Source of the DNA: Acidimicrobiaceae bacterium
GTDB taxonomy: Bacteria > Actinomycetota > Acidimicrobiia > Acidimicrobiales > RAAP-2
Assembly (NCBI GenBank): GCA_003162475.1
Contig: PMOI01000015.1
Span: 112,596-176,595 of the forward strand
Length of the DNA stretch: 64,000 nucleotides
Direction of reading: 5' to 3'
Position 1 is the stretch's first letter, and each line of letters opens with the position of its first letter. The translations under genes were made by a program, and so were the position numbers. Below the pieces are notes generated by a model. The model searched no databases. It saw only the letters and a program-made list of their open reading frames with translations, and was not told where the DNA came from. Below are positions 1 to 8,808 of this stretch, piece after piece.

Positions 1-385
1 CGCTCGGCGCGAAGGTGCCCAGGGCACTCGTGTCGGCCTCAGTTGTTGGAATGACGTTCGACGTACCGATGGCCGCAAGAAGTGAAGCTTCCGCGACGAC
101 CGCGGCGCCCGAGGCGGTGTTGCAGGAGAAGGTGACCTGGGTGGTGCCGGCAACGGCGCCAACGATCAGGGTTTGCCCAGGAACTGCCGTACCGGCTCCC
201 GTCACGGAAACGGTGCAGGGTGCCGGCGGGGCCACGCGCGGCGCAATTGACGCGGCCGACGCGCTGCCGACTGAAACGAGCGTCAAGCCAGCGACCATCG
301 CCATGGCTGACGCGCCCGCGAGGACGGTGACCATCGACGCTCTGCGTGTGGAACGTAACTGGGTATTTCGAAATGGGTTTCTCAT
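1..385 (-). CDS. Secreted protein, N-terminal part, cut by window edge
   Basis: The frame is open from an ATG at 383-385 to the left edge, so the C-terminus is missing. A Shine-Dalgarno-like GGAG lies a few bases upstream. The product starts with a basic stretch (residues 1-16), then a hydrophobic segment rich in Ala, Val and Met, and ends the signal region at a probable signal peptidase site, Ala-Ser-Ala, near residues 43-45. The mature part is rich in Ala, Thr, Val and Pro and has two cysteines, like beta-sandwich surface domains. I do not recognise a family. An overlapping plus-strand frame here is a shadow of this gene. Confidence is good for a secreted protein and low for any function. 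Confidence 0.72.
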   Translation of the reverse strand, partial: MRNPFRNTQLRSTRRASMVTVLAGASAMAMVAGLTLVSVGSASAASIAPRVAPPAPCTVSVTGAGTAVPGQTLIVGAVAGTTQVTFSCNTASGAAVVAEASLLAAIGTSNVIPTTEADTSALGTFAPS

Positions 386-757
386 GGAGTCTCCGTAGCT
401 GCTCAAAGTTGTCGATGAATCATTAGGCGGTGTTAAGTTTTCTCTCCGTCATAACGACTATAGCGGTGGCGTTTGCGTCCCACAAGATGTCGACACGTTT
501 CGTGCGGTTCGAAAATACGGTTCATACGTAGTTGTTGTTTCGTTTTGACGCGCGTTCGTCGATAATGTCACGCAAACGTCACTTGCCTCATCAAGCAATG
601 TCCTCAACAACGTTGACAAAACTTGACAAAGTGTCGCCAACGCGGTCTTCGTCTTTCAAGCTGGATCTACGTTGAAGAATTGGATTACAGAAGTCCGAGA
701 TCGTTCTTTGATTCGGTTGGCGCGCGGGCGCTCTTCAACCTTAAAGAGGTTGATTCG
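386..757. other. Intergenic region between two minus-strand genes
   Basis: I find no convincing gene in these 372 bases; the short frames lack family-like composition. The stretch is visibly AT-richer than its surroundings. It should hold the promoter of the secreted-protein gene ending at 385 and the 3' end of the iron ABC operon. Two TTGACA hexamers lie on the plus strand at 613-618 and 623-628, but no plus-strand gene follows them. Confidence 0.5.
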
Positions 758-1816
758 TTAGACGATGGGCCACGCGACGACGCCACCGTGAATTTCAAGG
801 AAGACCTGGGAACCAGGCGCGGGGAGATTCGTAGCGTCCGACGTTCTCACGGTCAATGTCGTGGTGCCGTCAAAGTCCGCGAGAAGTTTTAGTACCGCGT
901 CGTGTCCGTAGAACTCGGTGTCGAGAACGCGAGCAGTGCCGACGGCGTCGTGATCAGTTCCGAGGACGAACTGTTCGGGGCGTACGAGAACGAGAAGTTT
1001 TGTCCCGTCGCTCACGCCACCTTCGACGGACGTGGCGTTCTCGAGTTCGAGTGGACCGAGGGGAGTCTCAACGACGCCGTTCTTGGCGATGCCCTCGAGG
1101 AAGTTGGCGTCACCGAACTCGCGTGCCAGCTCGGGGGAGGACGGTTGGGCGTAGATACGAGCGGGCGTGTCGAACTGACGTATGCGTCCCTCGCGAATGA
1201 TCGCGACGCGATCGGCGAGCGAGAGCGCTTCGTCTTGATCGTGAGTGACGAGAATCGCGGTCGTGCCGGCGTTTTTAAGTATTTGGCGCACGTCGTGGCG
1301 AACGGACGATCGAAGACTCGCGTCCAGGGAGGAAAATGGTTCGTCGAGGAGCACGAGTGCTGGGTCAATGGCAAGACCTCGCGCCAGTGCGACGCGTTGT
1401 TGTTGACCGCCCGAAAGTTGATGGGGAAAACGCTCTGCCATGCCTCCTAGGCCCACCATGTCGAGCAGTTCGGCGACGCGTTTGCCACGACGGTCTCGTC
1501 GCGCGAGGCCAAAACCCACGTTACGTTCGACCGAGAGATGCGGGAAGAGGCTTCCGTCTTGGGGGACGTAACCAATACGTCGTCGTTCGGGCTCGACGAA
1601 GTGCGTCTCGTCGTCCACAACCTCGCCACCCAGTCGCACGCTCCCTCGTTCGGCGCGCTCGAAGCCAGCGATCACGCGAAGCAACGTGGTTTTGCCGCTT
1701 CCCGAAGGGCCGAGGATTGAGATGAACGTTCCTGCCGACACCTCGAGATTGAGGTTTCGCAGGACGCCCTGCGTGCCGTAGGACTTATCGAGGCCGTTGA
1801 TTTCGAGTTCGTTCAC
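758..1816 (-). CDS. Iron(III)-type ABC transporter ATPase (FbpC-like)
   Basis: This 352-residue protein would be the ATP-hydrolysing subunit of a ferric-iron importer. Visible motifs are Walker A (GPSGSGKTT, about residue 36), a Q-loop, the signature LSGGQQQR, Walker B followed by Glu (LLDEPFSSLD), and the switch His in VTHDQDEA. The last 110 or so residues form a TOBE-like regulatory domain, as in FbpC, PotA and CysA. It starts with GTG, and its first bases overlap the stop of the permease gene, so the two are translationally coupled. It is the last gene of the SBP-permease-ATPase operon transcribed leftward from the iron box at 4678. The ATPase alone does not show the substrate; iron is inferred from the operon. 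Confidence 0.9.
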   Translation of the reverse strand: MNELEINGLDKSYGTQGVLRNLNLEVSAGTFISILGPSGSGKTTLLRVIAGFERAERGSVRLGGEVVDDETHFVEPERRRIGYVPQDGSLFPHLSVERNVGFGLARRDRRGKRVAELLDMVGLGGMAERFPHQLSGGQQQRVALARGLAIDPALVLLDEPFSSLDASLRSSVRHDVRQILKNAGTTAILVTHDQDEALSLADRVAIIREGRIRQFDTPARIYAQPSSPELAREFGDANFLEGIAKNGVVETPLGPLELENATSVEGGVSDGTKLLVLVRPEQFVLGTDHDAVGTARVLDTEFYGHDAVLKLLADFDGTTTLTVRTSDATNLPAPGSQVFLEIHGGVVAWPIV

Positions 1817-3444
1817 TTCAAAACCCTACGGACGGGAGACGGACCTTGGCGCACGGGGAGTCGATCGAAGAATCGACCGACCAGATAAGCCGGCAGCGCG
1901 GCGATGGCGATGATGAGCAGCGCGAACGGCGCGGCCTGGCCGTAGGAGAGATTCTGTTGGTACGACCAGAACTGCGTGGCGAGCGTTTGGACGCCCGAGG
2001 GAATAAGAATCAACGTCGCCGTCAGTTCGGTGACCGCGGAGAGGAACACGAGGCAGAACGCGGCCCCCAGCCCAGGCGCCACGAGAGGCAGCGTGACGCG
2101 CAGAAGAACGTGGCGTCGTTTCACCCCGAGCGACCCGGCAACCTCCTCGAGGGCGACCGGCGCTTGCGCGACGGACGCTCGCACACCCACGAGCGCCAGG
2201 GGGAAGAACATCAACGCGTAGGCGAAGATCAACAGTGGTGCCGTCTCGTACCCGAAGCCGTTGGCGTGTTGCTCGGAGAAGTACGAGAGCGCGAGGGCTA
2301 CCACCAAGCCGGGCATCGCCAACACGAGAAACGTCGTCCTCGTAAGAAATCGGTGCAGCTTGGTCGGATGGCGCACGACGAGGAGTGCCACTGGTAGAGC
2401 CATCAACGTCGCTACGAGCGCCGCCGCGGCGCTGAAACCCGCGGTGTACAGGGCTGCCGACGTTAGTGACACGCCGCCGATGGCGTGCGCGCCTCCTTCA
2501 AACATCCAGTAGATCGACGAACCGACGGGAACGCCGAGCGCGGCGCCGACGAGGACGACGAAGCAAAGAACGACGGGCCACTTCGTGCCTCCGAGTGAGC
2601 GCCGAGTCAGCACACGCTGGACCCCGGGTCCACCTCGACTGACGTGCCCGGCACCGCGCACGGAACTCTCGCCGATCATGACGACGAGCGACAACAACAC
2701 CAGGACGAGGGACAGCGCGCACGCCGAGGCGGTGTCAAAACCGACAGAGAACTCACCGAAGATCACCGTCGTGAACGTCGGATAGCCCAAGATCTCAAAG
2801 GCGCCGTACTCCGCGAGTATGACGAGCGCCACGAGGAGGCATCCGCCGAGGATGGCCCGTCGCGCTTGGCCGAGGGTGACGCGAACGAACGTGGATAGTC
2901 GGCTCGCGCCCAGACTGCGCGCGATCTCTTCTTGCCCGGGGTCGGCTCCGCGAAGACTCGCCGCGACGGGAAGGTAGACAAGGGGATAGACCGCGAGCGT
3001 CATGACGAGTACCGCGCCGCGATACCCGCTCACCCACGTCGAGAGGGACGACCAGCCGAAACTCACGACGAAGTCCGGGATTGCAAAGGGTATGACGACG
3101 AGTACCGCCCAGACGTGTCGAAACGGAAGGTCCGTTCGTTCAACGCAGTACGCAGTGAGCGTGCCGATGACGGCGCAAAGAAGCGTCACTACCACGGTAA
3201 GGCGAACGGTGTTCCAGATCAACGTCGCGCTGAGGGTGCGCCAGATGAGGTGCCAGACGCTCGACGTTCCTGCGTTGGTCGCTTCGATGATGAGGAAGAC
3301 GAGCGGCAGCGCGAGCGCCGCGACCACGAAAACGCTCAGCGCGAGCAACGTCTTGGGTCGGGGTCGTCGACGATGAGGCGTGACAATTGTACTCTCGATC
3401 GCCGGACTCGGATCACTGCGACGTTGCGTCGGTGCCAACGTCAC
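1813..3444 (-). CDS. Iron(III)-type ABC transporter permease, fused double domain (FbpB-like)
   Basis: This is a 543-residue integral membrane protein with about 12 hydrophobic segments. It contains two binding-protein-dependent permease domains in one chain. Each has an EAA-type cytoplasmic loop that docks onto the ATPase: one around EEIARSLGASRLSTF and one around EEVAGSLGVKRRHVL. A two-domain permease is the normal form in FbpB/SfuB ferric transporters. The start is GTG, and the stop overlaps the start of the ATPase gene (GTGA). The binding-protein gene ends 46 bases upstream. The whole set probably responds to iron through the box at 4678-4696. Confidence 0.9.
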   Translation of the reverse strand: MTLAPTQRRSDPSPAIESTIVTPHRRRPRPKTLLALSVFVVAALALPLVFLIIEATNAGTSSVWHLIWRTLSATLIWNTVRLTVVVTLLCAVIGTLTAYCVERTDLPFRHVWAVLVVIPFAIPDFVVSFGWSSLSTWVSGYRGAVLVMTLAVYPLVYLPVAASLRGADPGQEEIARSLGASRLSTFVRVTLGQARRAILGGCLLVALVILAEYGAFEILGYPTFTTVIFGEFSVGFDTASACALSLVLVLLSLVVMIGESSVRGAGHVSRGGPGVQRVLTRRSLGGTKWPVVLCFVVLVGAALGVPVGSSIYWMFEGGAHAIGGVSLTSAALYTAGFSAAAALVATLMALPVALLVVRHPTKLHRFLTRTTFLVLAMPGLVVALALSYFSEQHANGFGYETAPLLIFAYALMFFPLALVGVRASVAQAPVALEEVAGSLGVKRRHVLLRVTLPLVAPGLGAAFCLVFLSAVTELTATLILIPSGVQTLATQFWSYQQNLSYGQAAPFALLIIAIAALPAYLVGRFFDRLPVRQGPSPVRRVLK

Positions 3445-3490
3445 GCGAACGCGTCCTCACTCAGAAGCGACGATTGGATAGGTTGCCCAA

Positions 3491-4600
3491 TCACAACAGT
3501 TGGACCTCTCGAAGGAGCGCGATCGCTTGCTGGCCCGTGCCGAGTTGGGCGATGTCGATGGGCGACGGTTGGAGGTCTTGGAACGGCGTCTCGGGCTGGG
3601 CGGTGGTGACGCCCGAGGCGATGGGGTATTCAAAGCTGATCGAGTGAGCGATGATCTCTTGACCCTTGGCGGACACGAGGAACGACAAGAACTTTTGCGC
3701 GGCGGCCTGATGTGTGGACGACTTCAAGACGCCGGCGCCTGAAACGTCGATGACGTAGCCCGGATCGTGGGGCGCGAAGAACGCGATCTTGGAGTGTGTG
3801 TTGGATGGTCCGATCTCGGCGCGCAACCGGTACCAGTAGTACTGGTCGATAACGCCAAAGGCCACGAGGCCGCGATTGACGTCGTTGGCGACGGTTTCGT
3901 TGTTGGGATAGAGATGACTAGTGGCGTTGGCCTTGATGCCGTTGAGCCAATTGCGCGCCGCGGTCGTTCCGTACGAGTTGATGACCGATGTCACGACGGG
4001 TTGAAAGTCCGTCTCGCCCGCGGCGAACGCCAATTTGTCCTTGTATCGAGGATTCGCGAGTTGCAACACGCTCGTGGGCAGCGCGCTCTTCTTGATGAGC
4101 TGGGGGTTGTAGATAATGACACTCACGCGCGCCGAGACACCGACCCAGTCACCAATCGGAGAGCTGTATTTAGACGGGGTCTTCGCGAGGGTCTTGGCGT
4201 CAACCTTCGCGAGCAGGCCCTTCTGCTGGAGGTATTCGAGTGCCGGCGAGTTCTCGCTGTAGAAGACGTCGGCCGGAGAACGAGATCCCTCAGCGACGAT
4301 CTGCGCGTCAAAGGTGTCTTCGTCATTACTGCGAACCGCGACGTTGATGGTGGGATTGGCCTTTTCAAAGCTCGACACCAACGCGTCGGTGGTTTGGACG
4401 TGCTGGCCACTGTAGAGGGTGATGGTCACGCCGCTGCCGTGGTTCGTTGACGTGCCACACGCCGTGAGCGCAATCGACCCCAACGCGAGGACCCCCAGGG
4501 TCAGGCCCGTCTTCCTCAGGACGACGGCAGCGTTGCGCCGGGAGGAAACCTGCGACTTTTCCCGAAGCGAGCGCCACGCGCTGGTGTGTTTGGGCGTCAC
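3491..4600 (-). CDS. Iron(III)-type ABC solute-binding lipoprotein (FbpA/FutA-like)
   Basis: This 369-residue extracytoplasmic binding protein starts at GTG. A basic N-region and hydrophobic core are followed by a lipobox, LTAC, with Cys48 as the likely lipidated residue. The mature chain has the fold signature of periplasmic ferric-binding proteins (a start like ITLYSGQH, a DVFYSEN segment). It also has a tandem tyrosine, Tyr254-Tyr255, in the position where FbpA/FutA proteins use paired tyrosines to hold Fe(III). With the permease and ATPase that follow and the iron box upstream, an iron role is well supported. No strong Shine-Dalgarno precedes the GTG, so the exact start is uncertain, and a start nearer the hydrophobic segment is possible. 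Confidence 0.88.
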   Translation of the reverse strand: MTPKHTSAWRSLREKSQVSSRRNAAVVLRKTGLTLGVLALGSIALTACGTSTNHGSGVTITLYSGQHVQTTDALVSSFEKANPTINVAVRSNDEDTFDAQIVAEGSRSPADVFYSENSPALEYLQQKGLLAKVDAKTLAKTPSKYSSPIGDWVGVSARVSVIIYNPQLIKKSALPTSVLQLANPRYKDKLAFAAGETDFQPVVTSVINSYGTTAARNWLNGIKANATSHLYPNNETVANDVNRGLVAFGVIDQYYWYRLRAEIGPSNTHSKIAFFAPHDPGYVIDVSGAGVLKSSTHQAAAQKFLSFLVSAKGQEIIAHSISFEYPIASGVTTAQPETPFQDLQPSPIDIAQLGTGQQAIALLREVQLL

Positions 4601-4677
4601 GAGAAGGGTGTCGCTTTCGTGAAATACCCTGGTCCCACCGTGCGAGCACGCGGTTTCAGGCCAACCAGTATTTTCAT

Positions 4678-4696
4678 TTAGGTTAGGCTAACCGAA
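4678..4696. promoter_or_regulatory. DtxR/IdeR-type iron box
   Basis: The 19-base sequence TTAGGTTAGGCTAACCGAA is an interrupted palindrome. It agrees with the consensus DtxR/IdeR operator TTAGGTTAGSCTAACCTAA at 18 of 19 positions. It lies about 78 bases upstream of the binding-protein start at 4600, where a promoter is expected. In actinobacteria, Fe(II)-loaded DtxR/IdeR binds such sites and represses iron-uptake genes, so the operon 758-4600 is predicted to be induced when iron is scarce. The match is direct; the regulation is inferred from the family. Confidence 0.85.
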
Positions 4697-4858
4697 CTTG
4701 GTCTTCAGGTCAACGGTGTGCGTTTCATCGAAAGTCTGGTAATTTCCCCGCGATTAGCCGGATGAAAGAGCCCGTCGGATCCTTTTCAAGGGTTCACGCT
4801 CCTAGGACGCCAGCGACACGTCGATGATCACGCAACAACCCCAAACTCGCCGTCGGCG

Positions 4859-5464
4859 TCATTCATGCCTGGAGAAGATCGTGATCGACTCCTTGACGCC
4901 GTAAAACACGATCACGTAGCCGGCGAGTGGATCCGCCCACCAGGCGTGGAGCGTCGTGTTGAGTACGAGCCCGACAAGGACGGCGGTGGCGAGCAAACCA
5001 TCGACGAACGTGACCCGACCTTCGAGTTGGAGAACAGGGTTCTTCAACTCCTTGCCCGCTCTTGCCTTGCCCGACGCGAGCGCAAACATGACCATCGCGG
5101 TCATGGCCGTCCAGCCAATTCCAAGGATGCTGTGCTTGGGGTGATAGCCGCTCAACAGGACGACGGTTGATTGCACCGCTACGTAAAGGGAGAGACAGAT
5201 GAAGGCTGCACCGATCATTCGAAGCGCGGCGGCTTGACGATTCTTACTGGTGTCGGTAAGTTCCCACAACACCACGGTGCTCGCTCCAATCTCTACGACG
5301 CTGTCGAGACCAAAGCCGGCGAGGGCAACCGACCGCGCTTCAATCGCGGCGAGTCCCAAAACCACGACGCCCACGACGTTCCACCCCAACGTGATCCGCT
5401 CGAGCGCGATACCGCGCCGGAGTGCTGAACCCACGTCCTTTGGTTCATCTAATGGCGACGGCAC
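4859..5464 (-). CDS. Short cation-diffusion-facilitator-like membrane protein
   Basis: This 201-residue protein has five to six hydrophobic segments. Two places resemble the metal-site helices of cation efflux (CDF) proteins: GFGLDSVVE near residue 51, and FVDGLLATAVL with a following WWADPLAG near residues 155-180. It lacks the long cytoplasmic C-terminal domain of classical CDF transporters, so it belongs to the short transmembrane-only group. A role in cation export is inferred. It stands alone on the minus strand, upstream of the iron operon but separated from it by about 160 bases that include the iron box; it reads toward that operon. Confidence 0.7.
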   Translation of the reverse strand: MPSPLDEPKDVGSALRRGIALERITLGWNVVGVVVLGLAAIEARSVALAGFGLDSVVEIGASTVVLWELTDTSKNRQAAALRMIGAAFICLSLYVAVQSTVVLLSGYHPKHSILGIGWTAMTAMVMFALASGKARAGKELKNPVLQLEGRVTFVDGLLATAVLVGLVLNTTLHAWWADPLAGYVIVFYGVKESITIFSRHE

Positions 5465-5705
5465 TCAACGAGTCTCGCAGGGTGCTACGAAATGGCCACA
5501 TTATCGCTGTCCTTCCATGGTCCTTTGGGTTTCACGTCAACGAAATGACAACATCCGCCAACTTTGTCTTTGTAACGACTTAGAAGGTCCTACACTGCCG
5601 AATGAACTGATATTCACTGTGTTAGGTTTTCGATTTAGGACGTCAAGACCTTGCTTCCTTCTGACTTGGCAGTTTGCCGGGACCGAAGAAGAAGGTTGGT
5701 GTCGA

Positions 5706-7124
5706 ATGAATCATCTTTTGGCCGACGCAACACGTTTCCAGACAGTTCGTTCCGCGCTCGCCACGTCGTTGGCCCTCGGGGCTACGTCGGCTCTTCTCGT
5801 AGGCGGTTTCACGCTGCTCTCGGCGTCTCCGGCGTCAGCCGCGGGAACGGCGGCAAATTCCATCGCCGCAAAATCGGCCCCCGTCGCGGGAAGCGTACAC
5901 GGCACGTACATCCCGAGTGCGACAGCAACGTCGGGCGACAAGGTCGTCATCACTCTCGACAACACGTTCACGGGGTGTTCTCTCTCCTCGGGCAAGGTGA
6001 CGTTCACGGCTGTGGGCACTTGCGTCGTCGTTTTCAACGACCCTGGTAACGCAACGTACAGCGCCGCGGCCCAGGTGGTTCAAAGCATCAAGGTGTACTA
6101 CGCGAACGTCATCACACCGAGCAAGTCGCCCACGGCCGGCAGCACTGGGGGCTCCTATTCACCGGGTGCCGTGGCCACGTCGGGCGACACCGTCGTAATG
6201 ACGCTCTCAAGTTCGTCTTCGGGCTGTTCGTTGGCATCGGGCAAGGTGACTTTCACCGGTGTAGGCACCTGTCGTGTCAATTTCAATGACGCCGGTAACG
6301 GCTCCTTCGCCGCGGCCAGCCAAGTCCAGCACAGCATCAAGGTCTACGCGGCGAACACGATCAACGCCAGTACGCCACCCGGCGCCGGGACGATTCACGG
6401 TTCGTACTCGGCGAGTGCGTCCGTCACGTCGGGCGACAGTGTGGTGATCACGCTCGACGGTACGTCAACGGGCTGTTCAATCTACAAGGCCGTCGTGACC
6501 TTCACCGCGAACGGGGTGTGCCGAGTGAACTTCAACGACGTCGGAAACGGCGCTTTCGCGGCCGCCCATGAAGTGCAACAAGCAATCACCGTGGGAACGG
6601 GAAATCCCATCACGCAAGCCACGCTCACACTCACCAGCAGGAGATTTACTGACGGTCGTTCGATGATCCTGACGTCGGGCGGCGGTTCGGGAACGGGCGC
6701 GGTGAGTTACGCGGTGACGAGCTCGGGTTCGGCGGGCTGCTTCATTGACGGCACTCTTCTCAAGTCGCACCGCGCGGGAACTTGCACGGTCACGGTCACA
6801 AAGTCGGCCGACGCGTCGTACGCGTCCGCTCGCTCTTTGGTCACCACCGTGACCATTGTTCCCGTGCGCCCTCGAGCGACGAGAATGACTTCCGCGGTGT
6901 GGACGGGTCGGACAGTGTCGACACAGATAGTCGGCACGCAGTTCTACGGGTTCCCTCGAGTCTTGAGTAGTGCGAGCGGCACCAAAGTCAGCGTTCTTCG
7001 TGACAATGGTCACGTGCTCACGATTCGAGTCAAGGTGAAATCCCACAGCACCCGCGGTGTGCACACCTTTACGCTCGTCTTCGCCCACGGACAGCGGACG
7101 TCGATCCGTTACGTCCAGCGCTGA
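5706..7124 (+). CDS. Secreted protein with three Ig-like repeats
   Basis: I choose ATG 5706 rather than longer frames because a GAAGG-like ribosome site precedes it and the product then begins with a clean signal peptide (residues 1-45, ending Ala-Ser-Ala). Residues about 51-130, 134-214 and 217-296 are three copies of one domain. Each has a conserved HG-Y, a TSGD-VV-TL strand, a paired-cysteine motif (GCS then GTC or GVC about 15 residues later) and an FND-GN turn. A fourth, divergent domain with its own Cys pair covers about 300-385, and a distinct C-terminal beta-rich domain ends the 472-residue chain. The layout suggests a cell-surface or exported structural protein. No anchor motif is visible and no function can be assigned. 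Confidence 0.8.
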   Translation: MNHLLADATRFQTVRSALATSLALGATSALLVGGFTLLSASPASAAGTAANSIAAKSAPVAGSVHGTYIPSATATSGDKVVITLDNTFTGCSLSSGKVTFTAVGTCVVVFNDPGNATYSAAAQVVQSIKVYYANVITPSKSPTAGSTGGSYSPGAVATSGDTVVMTLSSSSSGCSLASGKVTFTGVGTCRVNFNDAGNGSFAAASQVQHSIKVYAANTINASTPPGAGTIHGSYSASASVTSGDSVVITLDGTSTGCSIYKAVVTFTANGVCRVNFNDVGNGAFAAAHEVQQAITVGTGNPITQATLTLTSRRFTDGRSMILTSGGGSGTGAVSYAVTSSGSAGCFIDGTLLKSHRAGTCTVTVTKSADASYASARSLVTTVTIVPVRPRATRMTSAVWTGRTVSTQIVGTQFYGFPRVLSSASGTKVSVLRDNGHVLTIRVKVKSHSTRGVHTFTLVFAHGQRTSIRYVQR

Positions 7125-7155
7125 CGAGAATCCCCAAGCGATCGTTGGGGTCTCG
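7125..7155 (+). terminator. Hairpin after the secreted repeat protein
   Basis: A stem begins right after the TGA at 7122-7124. The arm CGAGA-CCCCAA (with a two-base AT bulge) pairs with TTGGGGTCTCG around the loop GCGATCG. There is no long T run, so it is a GC-rich terminator candidate rather than a classic intrinsic terminator. Confidence 0.5.
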
Positions 7156-7262
7156 CGCCTGCGCGCCACGATTACTTGCGATGTGTGACGTTCCGCGCTG
7201 GCGATGCGTCGCCAGTCAGCGTGCGAACTCCGAGCACGGTGAAGGTTCAAGATCTCGTGCTC

Positions 7263-7292
7263 TTGAACGACATCTTGAATCTCTACTAACGT
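7263..7292 (+). promoter_or_regulatory. Probable original promoter of the tRNA-fMet gene
   Basis: TTGAAC at 7263-7268 and TAACGT at 7287-7292 are 18 bases apart and end 11 bases before the tRNA 5' half at 7304. If the element inserted as proposed, this is the ancestral initiator-tRNA promoter. It now transcribes only a tRNA half and then runs toward the integrase gene. The hexamers are weak, so this rests mainly on position. Confidence 0.4.
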
Positions 7293-7300
7293 GTATCAGG

Positions 7301-7347
<47 letters not shown>

Positions 7348-7404
7348 CGAGGTGACGTAAGAAAACCCTTTCCTTCTTTGGTAATGAGCGATATTAGGTG
7401 CCAA

Positions 7405-7423
7405 GATTGCACTGACGTTGCAC
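7405..7423 (+). repeat. Left arm-type site candidate (paired TTGCAC)
   Basis: GATTGCAC-TGACG-TTGCAC lies between attL and the integrase start. The same layout, identical at 16 of 19 positions, occurs at 14973-14991 near the other end in the same orientation. Tandem short repeats flanking a core site are typical of arm-type binding sites for tyrosine integrases. Function is inferred. Confidence 0.55.
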
Positions 7424-7438
7424 AATGAATACAGTTAG

Positions 7439-8800
7439 GTGATGGAGCCTGAGAAGCGAAAGCGCGGTAAATCGGGAGATGGAAGCCTCTCTCTTCGTAG
7501 CGAACCCGGCGTAACTCCTCAAGTCTGGACGCTTCGCCTGGACTTGATGCCCGACCTCGATACCGGCAAGCGGCGACAAGTCGCGGGGACATTTAAGGGG
7601 AACGAACGCGAAGCCGCCGTAGCGTTGGCTGACTTCGTGAAGTTGCAGCGCCTCAAACTTCACGGCAACGACCCGTCCGAGTTACGCGACGGCAGCACAC
7701 TAGTGAAGAGCACCAGACCCAGCGCATCCGGCACGATTGGCGACCTTACGTGGGACGACCTGTTTGAGAAATGGATTATTTCACCGGGCAAAAATCTCAA
7801 AAGAAAAGCCGACACGACCCAGTACCAGGAACGCAAACGATACGAAAGGCACGTGCGCCCTTCCTTTGGTAAGCGTCTCGTTAGCACGACTGGCCACATT
7901 GAAATACAAGAGTTTTATGACCGTCTGCTAAGCGTGTCTCAACGGCAAGACAGTGAGGACGAGTTCGTACTTTCGCATACGAGCGTTACTCGGGTTCACC
8001 AGTTAATGCGGGCGATGTGCAAGTTCGGTGTACGCCGAGATTTGATTCTCCACAATCCATACGAACGGATTTCCTTTTCCGTGCGAAAGTTGCCGGTTCC
8101 GGTTGCCCCCGAGTTAGCCGCTGTAGGGCAGCTTCTGAGTTGGCTTTCTTCCAATGACCCGCTCCTGTACTTCGCGGCTCGTTTGGCGGCGGAATGCGGA
8201 CTACGTCGAAGCGAAATCATTGGTTTGCGTTGGGGAGCAGTTGGTCAGGACGGATTGACGGGACTTAAGTCTGTCGCCGTTTCATCGGGTGTCGTCGTGG
8301 TTCCCGGTCGGAAGAAGAACGAAGCACGCTATGTGACCACCGAAACAAAAACGGGTAGGCGTGGGAGCGGGGTCCTGGGCATTGACGATGAGTTTGCCAA
8401 GCAGATTGACAAGATGTGGTACCAGGGAATGGAAGAGTGGTTCGCAAGCCCTAACAAATCTCCAGACCATAAGTTTGGTGATGGTTACATTTTCTCTGAC
8501 GACTTCGGTGAAACGTGCTGGCACCCCGACACCTTGACGGCCAGGTTAAAGAGGGGCCGAGAGCGAGCGCTAGAGCAACACCCGTACGGAGCCATTCTTG
8601 AAATAACTTTCAAGTCGCTGCGCGCCTACACTGCAACGAGATTGCAGGGTCTAGGTTTTTCGGCGATTACGGCGACGGCGGTGTTACGACACGAACACAA
8701 CGCGACGGCAGAAAAGTACTACATAGCGGGGAACGCCGCACAAGAAAGGCTCGCCACTGTTGCGGTAGGGGAAGAACTAAATAGATACTTTGACGAGTAA
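7439..8800 (+). CDS. int: Tyrosine-recombinase integrase
   Basis: This 453-residue phage-type integrase would recombine the element into and out of the tRNA-fMet gene. Residues about 1-80 form an arm-binding-like domain and about 100-215 a SAM-like core-binding domain; the catalytic domain follows. Visible catalytic positions are Arg256 in GLRRSE, Arg395 in KSLRAY, His418 in LRHEH, and Tyr427/428 in EKYY, of which Tyr428 best fits the usual spacing. The box II His is replaced by Lys392 (K-x-x-R), a variation found in other active recombinases. The start is GTG 7439 or ATG 7442; no strong ribosome site decides. It faces away from attL, and transcription from the host tRNA promoter could reach it. 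Confidence 0.92.
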   Translation: MMEPEKRKRGKSGDGSLSLRSEPGVTPQVWTLRLDLMPDLDTGKRRQVAGTFKGNEREAAVALADFVKLQRLKLHGNDPSELRDGSTLVKSTRPSASGTIGDLTWDDLFEKWIISPGKNLKRKADTTQYQERKRYERHVRPSFGKRLVSTTGHIEIQEFYDRLLSVSQRQDSEDEFVLSHTSVTRVHQLMRAMCKFGVRRDLILHNPYERISFSVRKLPVPVAPELAAVGQLLSWLSSNDPLLYFAARLAAECGLRRSEIIGLRWGAVGQDGLTGLKSVAVSSGVVVVPGRKKNEARYVTTETKTGRRGSGVLGIDDEFAKQIDKMWYQGMEEWFASPNKSPDHKFGDGYIFSDDFGETCWHPDTLTARLKRGRERALEQHPYGAILEITFKSLRAYTATRLQGLGFSAITATAVLRHEHNATAEKYYIAGNAAQERLATVAVGEELNRYFDE

Positions 8801-8808
8801 GGCGACAA

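Noticed and set aside
15..398. Plus-strand 127-residue frame at the left edge
   Set aside because: It is antisense to the partial secreted-protein gene, which has a ribosome site and a clear signal peptide; the plus-strand product has no family look.
613..628. Twin TTGACA hexamers as a plus-strand promoter
   Set aside because: No gene lies downstream on the plus strand before the antisense ABC ATPase, and no suitable -10 is evident.
5250..5705. N-terminal extension of the secreted repeat protein and overlap with the CDF-like gene
   Set aside because: It overlaps the CDF-like gene antisense and would bury the signal peptide; ATG 5706 with its own ribosome site is better.
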